Position numbers and translations under genes: made by a program
Notes under the pieces: model-generated
The model's input: the letters and a program-made list of their open reading frames with translations, nothing else
Told to the model about the DNA's origin: nothing
Database searches by the model: none
Part shown: in pieces, positions 1 to 9,636 of the stretch
Layout of the letters: each line of letters opens with the position of its first letter
Position numbering within the stretch: position 1 is the first letter of the stretch
Assembly: GCF_001402875.1 (NCBI RefSeq)
Contig: NZ_CP012946.1
Location: forward strand, 722,001-786,000
Origin: Blastochloris viridis
GTDB taxonomy: Bacteria; Pseudomonadota; Alphaproteobacteria; Rhizobiales; Xanthobacteraceae
DNA: 64,000 nucleotides
Direction: 5' to 3'

Positions 1-2
1 TG

Positions 3-344
3 CCGGCCTTCATCGTGCTCGCGGCGATGCCGCCGCGGCCGAGCCTGATCCGCTACCGGGTCAAGCATCCGATGCTGGTCGGCATCAAGATCTGGGCGCT
101 GGCCCACCTTCTCGCCAATGGTGACCTCGGCTCGATCCTGCTGTTCGGCGCCTTCTTGGCGTTCGGCGTCTACGACCGCATCTCGGTCAAGCGGCGCGAC
201 CTCAAGGTGCCGGGCAATCCCGGCGGCTGGACGCGGGCCGACACCACCTCGGTGGTGGCCGGCGCCGTGCTGTGGCTGGCCTTTCTGTTCGGCGTCCACC
301 ATTGGCTGATCGGCGTTCCGGTGCTGCCGGGCGTCGGGGCTTGA
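3..344 (+). CDS. NnrU family membrane protein (5' truncated by window edge)
   Basis: The reading frame is open to the left edge, so this is the C-terminal part of a longer gene; the GTG at 15 is internal. The visible piece carries the NnrU hallmark: an RHP-like segment (KHPMLVGIKIWA) followed by AHLLANGD, then two hydrophobic segments and a short C-terminal tail. NnrU-family proteins are multi-pass inner-membrane proteins associated in some bacteria with nitric oxide and nitrite metabolism; many Hyphomicrobiales also carry copies with no denitrification genes nearby. The neighbours here are core genes, so a denitrification role is not supported by context. Family assignment is good; function is open. 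Confidence 0.8.
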   Translation, partial: PAFIVLAAMPPRPSLIRYRVKHPMLVGIKIWALAHLLANGDLGSILLFGAFLAFGVYDRISVKRRDLKVPGNPGGWTRADTTSVVAGAVLWLAFLFGVHHWLIGVPVLPGVGA

Positions 345-423
345 CCCGGCCTCCGGGTTCTGCCACGGCCTCGCCACGACCCCACCTTAAGGCCAGACGG
401 CCGATCGGGAGTTCACTGGGCCG

Positions 424-1101
424 ATGTCCGATATTTTCAAGGAAGTCGAGGAAGACGTTCGCCGCGAACGGCTGCATGCGCTTTGGAGCAAGTACGGCGG
501 CTTGGTGCTGACTCTCGCCGTCGTCATCGTGCTCGCGGTGGCGGGCTGGCGCGGCTGGGAGTGGTGGCAGCATCGTCAGGCCGAGGCGGCCGGCGCCCGG
601 TTCGAGGCGGCGCTGCGGCTCGTCAGCGACGGCAATACCGCGGACGCCGACGCCGCCCTGGCCAAGCTGGCGGCCGACGCGCCGACCGGCTACGCCCTGC
701 TGGCGCGCTTTGCCCGCGCCGGCGCGTTGGCCTCGACCGACAAGGCGGCGGCGGTGCGCGAGTTCGACGCGCTGGCCGGCGACGCCAAGGCGCTGCCGCT
801 GTTCCGCGACCTCGCCCAGATCCGGGCCGGGCTGATCCTGGTCGACGACGCCCCCTATGCCGACCTCAAGGCGCGGCTGGAGCCGCTCGCCGCGCCGGAG
901 GCGGCCTTCCGACACTCCGCCCGCGAACTGCTGGCGCTGTCGGCGTGGAAGGCGGGCGACCGCGACGCCGCCCGGCAGTGGGTCGACGCGCTGGTCGGCG
1001 ATCCGTCCGCGCCGTCCAGCCTCCGCACGCGCGGCCAGATTCTGCGCGATCTTTTGTCCTCGCCCATCGCGCCGATGCCGGCGCCGGCGAAAGCCAACTG
1101 A
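424..1101 (+). CDS. YfgM-like TPR membrane protein (SecYEG ancillary subunit family)
   Basis: A 225-residue protein with a short cytoplasmic N-terminus (MSDIFKEVEEDVRRERL), one membrane segment at about residues 27-42 followed by a Trp-rich stretch, and an Ala-rich helical region of TPR type to the end. This architecture matches the YfgM/tetratricopeptide-like family, which in E. coli is an inner-membrane partner of SecYEG with a periplasmic TPR domain helping envelope protein traffic. It lies two genes upstream of der, as in the widespread yfgM-bamB-der arrangement, which supports the call. It is followed after 8 bases by a small lipoprotein gene, so the two are probably cotranscribed. Confidence 0.8.
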   Translation: MSDIFKEVEEDVRRERLHALWSKYGGLVLTLAVVIVLAVAGWRGWEWWQHRQAEAAGARFEAALRLVSDGNTADADAALAKLAADAPTGYALLARFARAGALASTDKAAAVREFDALAGDAKALPLFRDLAQIRAGLILVDDAPYADLKARLEPLAAPEAAFRHSARELLALSAWKAGDRDAARQWVDALVGDPSAPSSLRTRGQILRDLLSSPIAPMPAPAKAN

Positions 1102-1109
1102 GGCAGGCC

Positions 1110-1409
1110 ATGGCAGCAGCCCTTTCCCGACGTCTTCTTCTGCTCGCGGCCGGCGCGCTGGCCGTGGCAGGCTGCGAGTCGCTCGACAAGCTCAACCCGT
1201 TCGACGAGCGTAAGACGCCGCTGCCGGGCGATCGCAAGCCGCTGTTCCCGGAAGGCGTGCCCGGTGTGAACTATGGCGAGCCGCCGCCCCAGCCGGCCAA
1301 CGCGCCGCCGCCCGCGGCGGCAGCCGAGCAGCCGGCGGAGCCGGCGGCCAAGGCCAAGGGCAAGGCGAAAAGCAGAGCCAAGGCCGAGCCGCAGGGCGCG
1401 GAGGACTGA
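1110..1409 (+). CDS. Small lipoprotein in the bamB position
   Basis: A 99-residue protein. The start at 1110 gives a textbook lipoprotein signal: positively charged N-terminus, hydrophobic core and lipobox AVAGC with Cys22. The mature part has LNPFDERKTPLPGDRKPLF, then a Pro/Ala-rich stretch and a Lys/Ala-rich tail (about residues 75-95) with no repeat domain. In many alphaproteobacteria the gene between the YfgM-like gene and der is bamB, a beta-propeller lipoprotein of about 400 residues that starts with a similar LPGxR motif. Here the propeller is absent. It may be a reduced BamB relative or an unrelated outer-membrane lipoprotein; the LPGxR similarity is my reading and not a database match. 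Confidence 0.75.
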   Translation: MAAALSRRLLLLAAGALAVAGCESLDKLNPFDERKTPLPGDRKPLFPEGVPGVNYGEPPPQPANAPPPAAAAEQPAEPAAKAKGKAKSRAKAEPQGAED

Positions 1410-1715
1410 TAAGAAATCCGGCCGAACAGGCCGGAGTTTCGCGGTCCTGTCGCCGGAAAATACGTTTCCCATCAAGGATTTTTCGGCGAGGCTGTTTCCG
1501 TTGATCACGACGTGATCGACCGCAAGCCGTATGATACGGTTTGCGGCTGGTTTCGCCTTCAAACCGTATCCCGTTTGCCGAACGTCCGGTTTCCGAACGC
1601 GGATTTTCGGCGAGATCGTTTCCGGGATTGCGACGTTATCTTTCGGAAACCGCATGATCCGGCCGGGCAGGCCGGATGTTCGTTTCATGACCGTCAGGCA
1701 TCCTAGGAGCGGCCG
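1410..1715. other. Repeat-rich noncoding gap upstream of der
   Basis: No credible gene in these 306 bases. The gap contains a perfect 11-bp inverted repeat (GATACGGTTTG at 1533-1543 and its complement at 1560-1570), a near-direct repeat ATTTTTCGGCGAGGCTGTTT (about 1479) against ATTTTCGGCGAGATCGTTT (about 1603), and two similar boxes of the form ATCCGGCCGNNCAGGCCGGA at about 1418 and 1655. A Shine-Dalgarno-like TAGGAG lies at about 1703, directly before der. The arms resemble those of the large palindrome at 46761-47006. Confidence 0.6.
1533..1570. repeat. Inverted repeat, 11-bp perfect arms
   Basis: Arms GATACGGTTTG (1533-1543) and CAAACCGTATC (1560-1570) pair perfectly around a 16-base loop. 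No T-run follows on either strand, so this is not a classical intrinsic terminator. The left arm and following CGGCTG match the outer arms of the palindrome at 46761-47006, suggesting a shared intergenic repeat family. Confidence 0.7.
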
Positions 1716-3083
1716 ATGTTCACTCTCGCCATCGTCGGCCGGCCCAATGTCGGCAAGTCGACGCTATTCAACCGCCTCGTCGGCAAGCGCCTCGCGCTGG
1801 TCGACGACCGTCCCGGCGTCACCCGCGACCGCCGCGAGGGCGAGGGCCACCTCGGCGACCTCACCTTCACCATCGTCGACACCGCCGGCCTCGAAGAGGC
1901 CGATGCGGCGAGCCTGGAAGGGCGCATGCGCGCCCAGACCGAGGCAGCGATCCGCGACGCCGACGCCATCTTGTTCATGATCGACGTCCGCAGCGGGCTG
2001 ACGCCGACCGACCGCGCCTTCGCCAATGTCGCGCGCCGCGCCGGCCGCCCGGTGATCCTGCTCGCCAACAAGAGCGAGGGCCGCCGCGGTGCCGAAGCCG
2101 CGGCCGAAGCGTGGGAACTCGGGCTCGGTACTCCGGTGCCGCTCTCGGCCGAGCACGGCGAGGGGCTGTCCGACCTCTACGACGCCATCTGCGACGCATT
2201 GCCCGAGGCCACCGCCCGGCCGCCGGAGGATGAGGAGGACGCCGACGCCGGCGAGGCCATCGATCCCACCCGCCCGATCAAGGTCGCGGTGATCGGCCGG
2301 CCCAATGCCGGCAAGTCGACGCTGATCAACGCGCTGCTCGGCGAGGACCGCCTGCTCACCGGACCGGAGGCCGGCATCACCCGCGATTCCATCGCGGTGG
2401 ACCTCGTCTACAACGACCGCGCCTTCCAGGTGTGGGACACCGCGGGCTTGCGCCGTCGCGCCCGCATCGAGGACAAGCTGGAAAAGCTGTCGGTCGCCGA
2501 CGCGCTGCGGGCGGTGCGGTTCGCCGAGGTGGTGGTGGTGCTGATGGATGCCACCAAGCCGTTCGAGGAACAGGACACCCGCATCGCCGACCTTGCCGAG
2601 CGCGAGGGGCGGGCGGTGGTGATCGGCTTCACCAAGTGGGATCTGGTGACGGCGAAAGCCGGCGCCATCAAGCGGCTGCGCGAGGACACCGACCACGCCT
2701 TGCCGCAGATCCGCGGCGTGCCGATCGCTGCGACCTCGGCGGTGCAGGGCGAGGGGCTCGACCGGCTGATGGCGGCGGTCGTTCAGGCTTACGAGGTGTG
2801 GAACCGGCGGGTCTCGACGGCGCGCATCAATCGCTGGCTGGAAGGCGTGCTGGAGCAGCATCCGCCGCCGGCGGTGAGCGGCAAGCGCATCAAGATCCGC
2901 TACGCGACGCAAGCCAAGGCACGGCCGCCGAGCTTCGTGCTATTCGGCACCAGGCTCGACGCGCTGCCCGACAGCTACACCCGCTATCTGACCAACTCGC
3001 TGCGCGAGGTGTTCGAGCTGCCCGGCACGCCGATCAGGGTGACCTATCGCGAGCCGAAGAACCCCTACGACAAGGGCAAGTGA
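1716..3083 (+). CDS. der: Ribosome biogenesis GTPase Der (EngA)
   Basis: A 455-residue protein with two tandem GTPase domains, unique to Der: first P-loop GRPNVGKS at residues 8-15 with DTAG at the switch II position, second P-loop GRPNAGKS near residue 195 with its own DTAG. The second NKxD equivalent reads TKWD and the first NKSE, a variant also found in relatives. A KH-like RNA-binding domain occupies the last ~100 residues. Der acts in maturation of the 50S ribosomal subunit. A good ribosome binding site (TAGGAG) precedes the ATG. It converges with the SDR gene at 3231, with a palindromic repeat between them. Confidence 0.97.
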   Translation: MFTLAIVGRPNVGKSTLFNRLVGKRLALVDDRPGVTRDRREGEGHLGDLTFTIVDTAGLEEADAASLEGRMRAQTEAAIRDADAILFMIDVRSGLTPTDRAFANVARRAGRPVILLANKSEGRRGAEAAAEAWELGLGTPVPLSAEHGEGLSDLYDAICDALPEATARPPEDEEDADAGEAIDPTRPIKVAVIGRPNAGKSTLINALLGEDRLLTGPEAGITRDSIAVDLVYNDRAFQVWDTAGLRRRARIEDKLEKLSVADALRAVRFAEVVVVLMDATKPFEEQDTRIADLAEREGRAVVIGFTKWDLVTAKAGAIKRLREDTDHALPQIRGVPIAATSAVQGEGLDRLMAAVVQAYEVWNRRVSTARINRWLEGVLEQHPPPAVSGKRIKIRYATQAKARPPSFVLFGTRLDALPDSYTRYLTNSLREVFELPGTPIRVTYREPKNPYDKGK

Positions 3084-3097
3084 GCGGCTTGCGTGCT

Positions 3098-3218
3098 GTC
3101 GTTCCGGACAAGCGGCGAAGCCGCGCGATCCGGAACCGCGTGCAGAAAAGACGCCTGCTCGCCGAACGATCCCGGCGCGGCGCGGATGCTGCGCATCACG
3201 CACCGTCCGGGACGACGG
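3098..3218. repeat. Intergenic double-hairpin repeat, copy 1
   Basis: Starts GTCGTTCCGG and ends CCGGGACGAC. The first hairpin pairs GTTCCGGA with TCCGGAAC around a GCGGC-containing loop; the second begins GATCCCGG and closes on CCGGGAC. It sits in the convergent gap between der and the SDR gene, 14 bases after the der stop and 12 before the other stop. Related copies lie near 9491, 21072, 32517, 38544, 49743, 53521 and 61399. Confidence 0.85.
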
Positions 3219-3230
3219 CTGCGGGCACGC

Positions 3231-3974
3231 TCACGCCGGCGGCTGGAAGGTCTTCAGCGTGCCGGTCTTGTACTCGTAGATGCGGCCGGACTCGGTGAAG
3301 CTTGGCAGGCAGAGCTCGACGATCTTCGCCGCCGGCGCCTCGGGCGGCGGCAGCGTCTGGGGGTCTTCGCCCGGCATGGCGGTGGCGCGCATCTTGGTGC
3401 GGGTCGGGCCGGGGTTGAACAGGTTGACCTTCACCGGCGTGGTGGCAACCTCGGCGGCGTAGGTGCGGCCCATGCAGTCGACCGCGGCCTTGGTGAGGGC
3501 GTACGGCCCCCAATAGGCCCGCGGCGACTGGGCGACACCGGACGACAGCAGCACCACCCGGCCGGCGTCGGAGGCGCGCAGCAACGGGTCCATGGCGCGG
3601 ATCGTCCGCCAGGTGGCGGTGATGTTGACCGCGATCAGGTGGTCCCAGTGGTCGACCTCGACGTGGGCGAGCGGCGAGATCGGGCCGAGCGTCGCGGCGT
3701 TGGCGACCAGGATGTCGAGCTTCTTCCAGCGCTGGAAGATGGCGGCGCCGAGCCGGTCGAGGCCGTCGCCGTCCTTGAGGTCGAGCGGCACCAGGGTGGC
3801 GCCTTCGCCGGTCGAGGCCTTGATCTCGTCGTCGAGCTCGGTGAGGCCGCCCTCGGTGCGGGCGACGGCGATGACGTGGGCGCCGGCCTTGGCCAAAGCG
3901 AGGGCGGTGGCGCGGCCGATGCCGCGCGAGGCGCCGGTGACCAGCGCGATACGGCCGGCGAGCGGACGGTCCAT
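3231..3974 (-). CDS. SDR family NAD(P)-dependent oxidoreductase
   Basis: A 247-residue classical short-chain dehydrogenase/reductase. The nucleotide-binding motif VTGASRGIG spans residues 12-20, VANAA replaces the usual NNAG near residue 90, and the catalytic set is Ser144/145, Tyr158 and Lys162 (YALTK). The ATG at 3974 puts the Rossmann glycine motif at the expected distance from the N-terminus; the frame stays open upstream but that is the antisense-strand shadow of purF. It begins 23 bases after purF and is probably cotranscribed with it, a pairing common in Hyphomicrobiales. The substrate cannot be predicted from sequence. Confidence 0.88.
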   Translation of the reverse strand: MDRPLAGRIALVTGASRGIGRATALALAKAGAHVIAVARTEGGLTELDDEIKASTGEGATLVPLDLKDGDGLDRLGAAIFQRWKKLDILVANAATLGPISPLAHVEVDHWDHLIAVNITATWRTIRAMDPLLRASDAGRVVLLSSGVAQSPRAYWGPYALTKAAVDCMGRTYAAEVATTPVKVNLFNPGPTRTKMRATAMPGEDPQTLPPPEAPAAKIVELCLPSFTESGRIYEYKTGTLKTFQPPA

Positions 3975-3997
3975 GGCTTCTAACTCCGAGAGAAAGA

Positions 3998-5503
3998 TCA
4001 GCTGGCCTCGGCGAGCAGCGACAGCTGGCGCGGCGGCGGGGTCTCGCCGTCGCGGTCGGTCAGCGCGGTCGGGTAGTCGCCGGTGAAGCAGTGGTCGGTG
4101 AACTGCGGCCGGACCGGGTCGCGGGCCTCGACTCCCATGGCGCGGTAAAGCCCCTCGACCGACAGGAAGGCCAGGGTGTCGGCGCCGATATAGCTGCGCA
4201 TGCCTTCCAGGTCGTGGTTGGCGGCGAGCAGCTTGTCGCGCTCCGGCGTGTCGATGCCGTAATAGTCGGGGTTGGTGATGGGCGGGGAGGCGATGCGGAA
4301 GTGCACCTCGCGGGCGCCGGCGTCGCGCATCATCTGCACGATCTTCACCGAGGTGGTGCCGCGCACCAGCGAATCGTCGACCAGCACGATACGCTTGCCA
4401 GCCACCACGGCGCGGTTGGCGGAGTGCTTCAGGCGCACCCCCATCTCGCGGATGGTCTGGGTCGGCTGGATGAAGGTGCGGCCGACATAGTGGTTGCGGA
4501 TGATGCCGAGTTCGTAGGGAATGCCGGACTGCTGGGCGTAGCCGATCGCCGCCGGCACGCCGGAATCGGGCACTGGCACCACCACGTCGGCCTCCACCGC
4601 GGTTTCGCGCGCCAGTTCGCGGCCGAAGCCCTTGCGCACCTGGTAGACCGAGCGGCCGCCCACCACCGAGTCCGGCCGGGCGAAATAGATGAACTCGAAA
4701 ATGCACGGCCGCGGCGGCATCGGCGGGAACGGCTTCAGGCTCTCGACGCCGTCCTCCGACACTACGATCACCTCGCCGTTCTCGACGTCGCGCACGTAGC
4801 GGGCGCCGATGATGTCGAGCGCGCACGTCTCCGAGGCCAGGATCGGATGGCCGTCGAGCATGCCGAGCACCAGCGGCCGGATGCCGGCGGGGTCGCGGGC
4901 GCCGATCAGCTTCTTGTTGGTGAGGCCGACCAGAGCGTAGGCACCTTCCAGTTGCCGCAGGCCCTCGACGAAGCGGTCGACGAAGCGATTGCGCTTGGAG
5001 CGGGCGACGAGGTGCAGCATCACCTCGGTGTCGGTGGTCGATTGGCAGATGGCGCCTTCGGTCACCAATTGGCGCCGCAGCGTCAAGCCGTTGGTCAGGT
5101 TGCCATTGTGGCCGATGGCGAAGCCGCCGCCCTCGATCTCGGCGAACAGCGGCTGCACGTTGCGCAGGATGGTCTCGCCGGTGGTCGAGTAGCGGACGTG
5201 GCCGATCGCGGAGTCACCGGCGAGCTGCTTGATGAGGGCGGGGTCGGAGAAGGTGTCGCCGACCAGGCCAAGGCGGCGCTCGGAGTGGAAGCGGCGGCCA
5301 TCGAAGGTGACGATGCCGGCCGCCTCCTGGCCGCGATGCTGCAGCGCGTGCAGGCCGAGGGCGGTGATGGCGGCCGCGTCGGGGTGGCCGAAGATGCCGA
5401 ACACGCCGCATTCCTCGCGCAGCGTGTCGCCGTCCAGATCGTCTTCGAACCCGACCATCTCGTCCATCCCGTCCTCCGCCGAACACGACATAATAGCTGA
5501 CAC
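3998..5503 (-). CDS. purF: Amidophosphoribosyltransferase PurF
   Basis: Catalyses the first committed step of purine synthesis: PRPP plus glutamine to 5-phosphoribosylamine. The protein is 501 residues from the first ATG. The N-terminal glutaminase domain begins with the nucleophile Cys32 in CGVFGIFGH, preceded by a propeptide that must be removed; starting at Met13 would shorten the propeptide to 19 residues, and the sequence does not decide between the two. The phosphoribosyltransferase domain carries the PRPP loop VLVDDSLVRGTT. It lies downstream of cvpA, as purF does in many proteobacteria, but is separated from it by 572 bases, so it probably has its own promoter. Confidence 0.96.
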   Translation of the reverse strand: MSAIMSCSAEDGMDEMVGFEDDLDGDTLREECGVFGIFGHPDAAAITALGLHALQHRGQEAAGIVTFDGRRFHSERRLGLVGDTFSDPALIKQLAGDSAIGHVRYSTTGETILRNVQPLFAEIEGGGFAIGHNGNLTNGLTLRRQLVTEGAICQSTTDTEVMLHLVARSKRNRFVDRFVEGLRQLEGAYALVGLTNKKLIGARDPAGIRPLVLGMLDGHPILASETCALDIIGARYVRDVENGEVIVVSEDGVESLKPFPPMPPRPCIFEFIYFARPDSVVGGRSVYQVRKGFGRELARETAVEADVVVPVPDSGVPAAIGYAQQSGIPYELGIIRNHYVGRTFIQPTQTIREMGVRLKHSANRAVVAGKRIVLVDDSLVRGTTSVKIVQMMRDAGAREVHFRIASPPITNPDYYGIDTPERDKLLAANHDLEGMRSYIGADTLAFLSVEGLYRAMGVEARDPVRPQFTDHCFTGDYPTALTDRDGETPPPRQLSLLAEAS

Positions 5504-6075
5504 CGACGCCGGGATGCTTGAGGCATCACGCCGTCCCCGGTCGCGGATTTCCCATCTGAAATCAGGGATTCATGGAAATCCGCGATCGAAACCACCGCCG
5601 GCTGCCGCCGCCGCTAGCATGATATGGGGTCGGGGCGAGCAGATCGTGATCCCTGACCCTCCAGCGCACCCGGTCGGACCGGGTGCCCTCGGCTCCCGAT
5701 GGCCGCGGCGTCGCCGACCATCGCCGACCCGCCTGTTGCGGCCGAGGCTCCAAAGCATCCGCCGATCTTTGCACCGGCAGTCGCTCTAAGCCCTTGAGCG
5801 ATCGCTTTGTCTTTCGCAAAATCGGCCTGCGCTTTTGCGGAGAATGCTCTAGACCGGATCGAGCACAAGGTCTGCCCCCGATCGTCGGTCCTGCGCGGTA
5901 TCCCCGCAAAACTGGTTTCCGCAATCGGCGAAAGCCGCATCGACCGCCGGCCTTTGCGATAGCTCCCAACACGGTGCGTTCGCCGCGTGTTCTAGCAGCT
6001 GCCGCCGCCGAAGCGACTGGCAGCGCCGATCACGGTTTCGTGGCCGGCGCGCCGCTCGGTGCGCTCGGCCGCCGA
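5504..6075. other. Long noncoding gap between cvpA and purF
   Basis: No gene is convincing on either strand in these 572 bases; the open frames here are short or continue from antisense of cvpA. The main visible structure is a 21-base palindrome at 5666-5686. The stretch about 5790-5990 is less GC-rich and contains scattered near-repeats (TTTCGCAAAATCGG, TTTTGCGGAG, GGTTTCCGCAATCGGCG), typical of decayed intergenic repeat sequence. A purF promoter should lie here, but I cannot point to a convincing -35/-10 pair. Confidence 0.5.
5666..5686. repeat. Perfect palindrome upstream of purF
   Basis: Arms GCACCCGGTC and GACCGGGTGC are exact reverse complements around a single central G. The site is 163 bases upstream of the purF start. 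It could be a regulator operator or an RNA hairpin; no poly-T tract follows, so an intrinsic terminator is unlikely. Confidence 0.6.
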
Positions 6076-6654
6076 TCAGTCCTTCGGCTTCTTGAGGTTC
6101 TTCAGCATCGCCTCGGGGTCGTCCGGCAGCAGCGACTTCAGCCAGTCGCCGGTCGAGCACAGCACGGCGTAGGATTTGGAATCGCGCAACCACGCCGGCT
6201 GGCGGGAAGGGTTCTGGGCGCAGGTGGTCGTCGGCGCCGGGTTGGCGCCGGCTTGCGCCGGGTCCTGGCCTTCCAGCAGCCATGTCAGGAACAGGAACGC
6301 CACCACCATCAAGATCAGGCCGCGGCCCAGCCCGAACACGAAACCGAGGCTGCGGTCGAGCGCGCCGACCCGGCTGTCGAGAATGGCGTCGGAGATGCGG
6401 GCGGTGATGATCCAGACCACGAACAGCGTGAGCAGGAAGATGCCGCCGACGGTGGCGGCCATCGCCAGCGAATCCTGCTGGATGTATTGCTTCGTGAACG
6501 GCAGCACCTGCGGGTAGAACACCGCGGCGGCGGCGGCCGCCGCCAGCCATGAGCCGATCGAGAACAGCTCCCGGATCAGCCCGCGCACCATGGCGAGCAG
6601 CCCGGACATGAGCATGATGACCAGCAATGCAATGTCGAGAATGGTCAACGGCAT
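6076..6654 (-). CDS. cvpA: CvpA family inner-membrane protein
   Basis: A 192-residue protein with four predicted hydrophobic segments in the first ~130 residues (starting LTILDIALLVIMLMSGLLAM) and the characteristic RGxxRELFSIGSWL stretch near residue 24. The C-terminal part is a soluble tail with two Cys (near residues 145 and 170). CvpA proteins are required for colicin V export in E. coli and contribute to envelope homeostasis. It follows radA by 98 bases in the same direction and precedes purF, the usual order in alphaproteobacteria. Confidence 0.9.
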   Translation of the reverse strand: MPLTILDIALLVIMLMSGLLAMVRGLIRELFSIGSWLAAAAAAAVFYPQVLPFTKQYIQQDSLAMAATVGGIFLLTLFVVWIITARISDAILDSRVGALDRSLGFVFGLGRGLILMVVAFLFLTWLLEGQDPAQAGANPAPTTTCAQNPSRQPAWLRDSKSYAVLCSTGDWLKSLLPDDPEAMLKNLKKPKD

Positions 6655-6752
6655 AACACCACATCGCCGGCCATGACCGGCTCTATCTGGGCTGAAGGAT
6701 CAGGCTGTGACACAGGTTTGCAGCTCTCTATAACCCTGCCGCGAGGCGAAAG

Positions 6753-8174
<1,422 letters not shown>

Positions 8175-8249
8175 GGCGTCATCGAGACGGAACGGCGTGG
8201 GAAGTCAACGGCAGGCGTCGGCGCGGCGGCGCCGAACCCCGCCTTGCAC

Positions 8250-9380
8250 TCACCCGCCGACGTGCCGCCTTTGATATCGCTGGCTGAGGCTGGTCAGGAC
8301 CTCGTAGCCGACGGTGCCGGCGGCGCGGGCGTAGTCGTCGACGCCGAAGCGCTCGGAGAGCAGCGCGATGGTATCGCCGCGCTGGACCTTTTCCACCGGC
8401 GCCGCGGTGACGTCGAAGGCGGCGAGATCCATCGAGATGCGGCCGACCATCGGGCAGGCGACGCCGTCGATATACCCCAGCACCGGCGCCAGGCCGGGGG
8501 CGGTGGCGGTGCGCAGGAGGCCGTCGGCATAGCCGGCCGACACCACGGCGATGCGGGAGGTGTTCGGCGCGGTCCAGCGCGCGCCGTAGCCCACCGTCTC
8601 GCCGGCCGGCACGATCCGGCTCTGCACGATGGAAAGGTCGAGCCGCACCACCGGCCGCATCGGGTTCGCCGTCCATGGCGTCGGGTTGCCGCCATAGAGG
8701 GCGTAGCCGGGCCGGGCGAGGTCGAACTGCGCCGCGGAGCCGAGGAACAGCCCGGCCGAGTTCGACAGCGAGGCCGGCACGCCGGGGAACAGTGCCGCGG
8801 CCTCGCGGAAGGTGACGAGCTGGCGGGCGGTCAGCGGGTGGCCGTGTTCGTCGGCGCAGGCGTAGTGGCTCATCACCAGGCTGAACAGCGGTTTTCCGCG
8901 GGGCCGAAGCGCCAGGGCCTTGGCCTCCTCGGGCCTGAGGCCGAGCCGGTTCATGCCGGTGTCGAGGTGCAGCGCCGCGCCCTCGGCCCAGCCGGTGGCG
9001 GAAACGAACGCCTCCCACTCGGCCAGCTCGGCGAGGGAGCCGATCACCGGGCGGAGGCGGGCTGCGGCGAACGCCTCACAGGCGCCGGGGGGAAGGCCGT
9101 TCAGCACGTAGATCGCGGCGTCGGGCAGGGCCGCTCGCAACGCCTTTCCTTCCTCGGGCAGGGCGACGAAGAAGGTGATGCAGCCGGCGGCGCCCAACGC
9201 CCGGCCCACTGCCACCGCGCCGCAGCCGTACGCATCCGCCTTGACCACGCCGGCCGCGGCGCCCGGCGCGGCGAGCGCCGACAGCGTCTTCCAGTTGGCG
9301 ACGATGGCGGCAAGGTCGACGGTGAGAACGCCGCCCGAAAGGTCGGGGGCGGCGAGCGGAGCGAATTCGGCGGCGGGCAT
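8250..9380 (-). CDS. alr: Alanine racemase
   Basis: A 376-residue PLP enzyme making D-alanine for peptidoglycan. The PLP-binding lysine is Lys47 in VVKADAYGCGA, followed by a TIM-barrel domain, and the C-terminal beta domain contains the second catalytic tyrosine in GYGARW (about residue 265). The segments HLDTGMNRLGL and CPMVGRISMD are typical of the family. It sits downstream of dnaB (256-base gap containing a repeat copy) and upstream of radA in the same direction, the standard arrangement in these bacteria. Confidence 0.95.
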   Translation of the reverse strand: MPAAEFAPLAAPDLSGGVLTVDLAAIVANWKTLSALAAPGAAAGVVKADAYGCGAVAVGRALGAAGCITFFVALPEEGKALRAALPDAAIYVLNGLPPGACEAFAAARLRPVIGSLAELAEWEAFVSATGWAEGAALHLDTGMNRLGLRPEEAKALALRPRGKPLFSLVMSHYACADEHGHPLTARQLVTFREAAALFPGVPASLSNSAGLFLGSAAQFDLARPGYALYGGNPTPWTANPMRPVVRLDLSIVQSRIVPAGETVGYGARWTAPNTSRIAVVSAGYADGLLRTATAPGLAPVLGYIDGVACPMVGRISMDLAAFDVTAAPVEKVQRGDTIALLSERFGVDDYARAAGTVGYEVLTSLSQRYQRRHVGG

Positions 9381-9490
9381 CGCGGACTCAAAACATCGGG
9401 GGAAAGACCCACATTAGCAGACCATGGCGGTCGTGAACCAATGCGAAGGCGGGCGAACGGAGTCCCGCGCCGGATGCTCACGCTCCGCGC

Positions 9491-9577
9491 CGGTCATCCT
9501 CGGGCGCGGGCGGATTCTGCAAACTCGGCGGATCATCGGTTCCGGACCGCGCGGCGTCGCCGCTTGTCCGGAACGAT
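9491..9577. repeat. Intergenic double-hairpin repeat, copy 2 (reverse orientation, partial)
   Basis: The hairpin GTTCCGGACCGCGCGGCG...CGCCGCTTGTCCGGAAC (about 9538-9573) is the reverse complement of the first hairpin of copy 1. The left part (GGTCATCCTCGGGCG, about 9492) corresponds to the second hairpin but is incomplete. It lies downstream of dnaB and upstream of alr. Confidence 0.7.
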
Positions 9578-9636
9578 GGCCATTGATGGCGGACATCGCG
9601 GTTGTGGTCTCACGTCGTCGGAAACGACGCCGGCCC

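Noticed and set aside
3..344. Denitrification locus because of the NnrU-family protein
   Set aside because: No nitrite or nitric oxide reductase gene lies nearby in the window, and the family occurs widely in organisms that do not denitrify.
5683..6552. A 289-residue plus-strand frame between purF and cvpA
   Set aside because: The right half is antisense to cvpA and the left half is repeat-like noncoding DNA; no domain.
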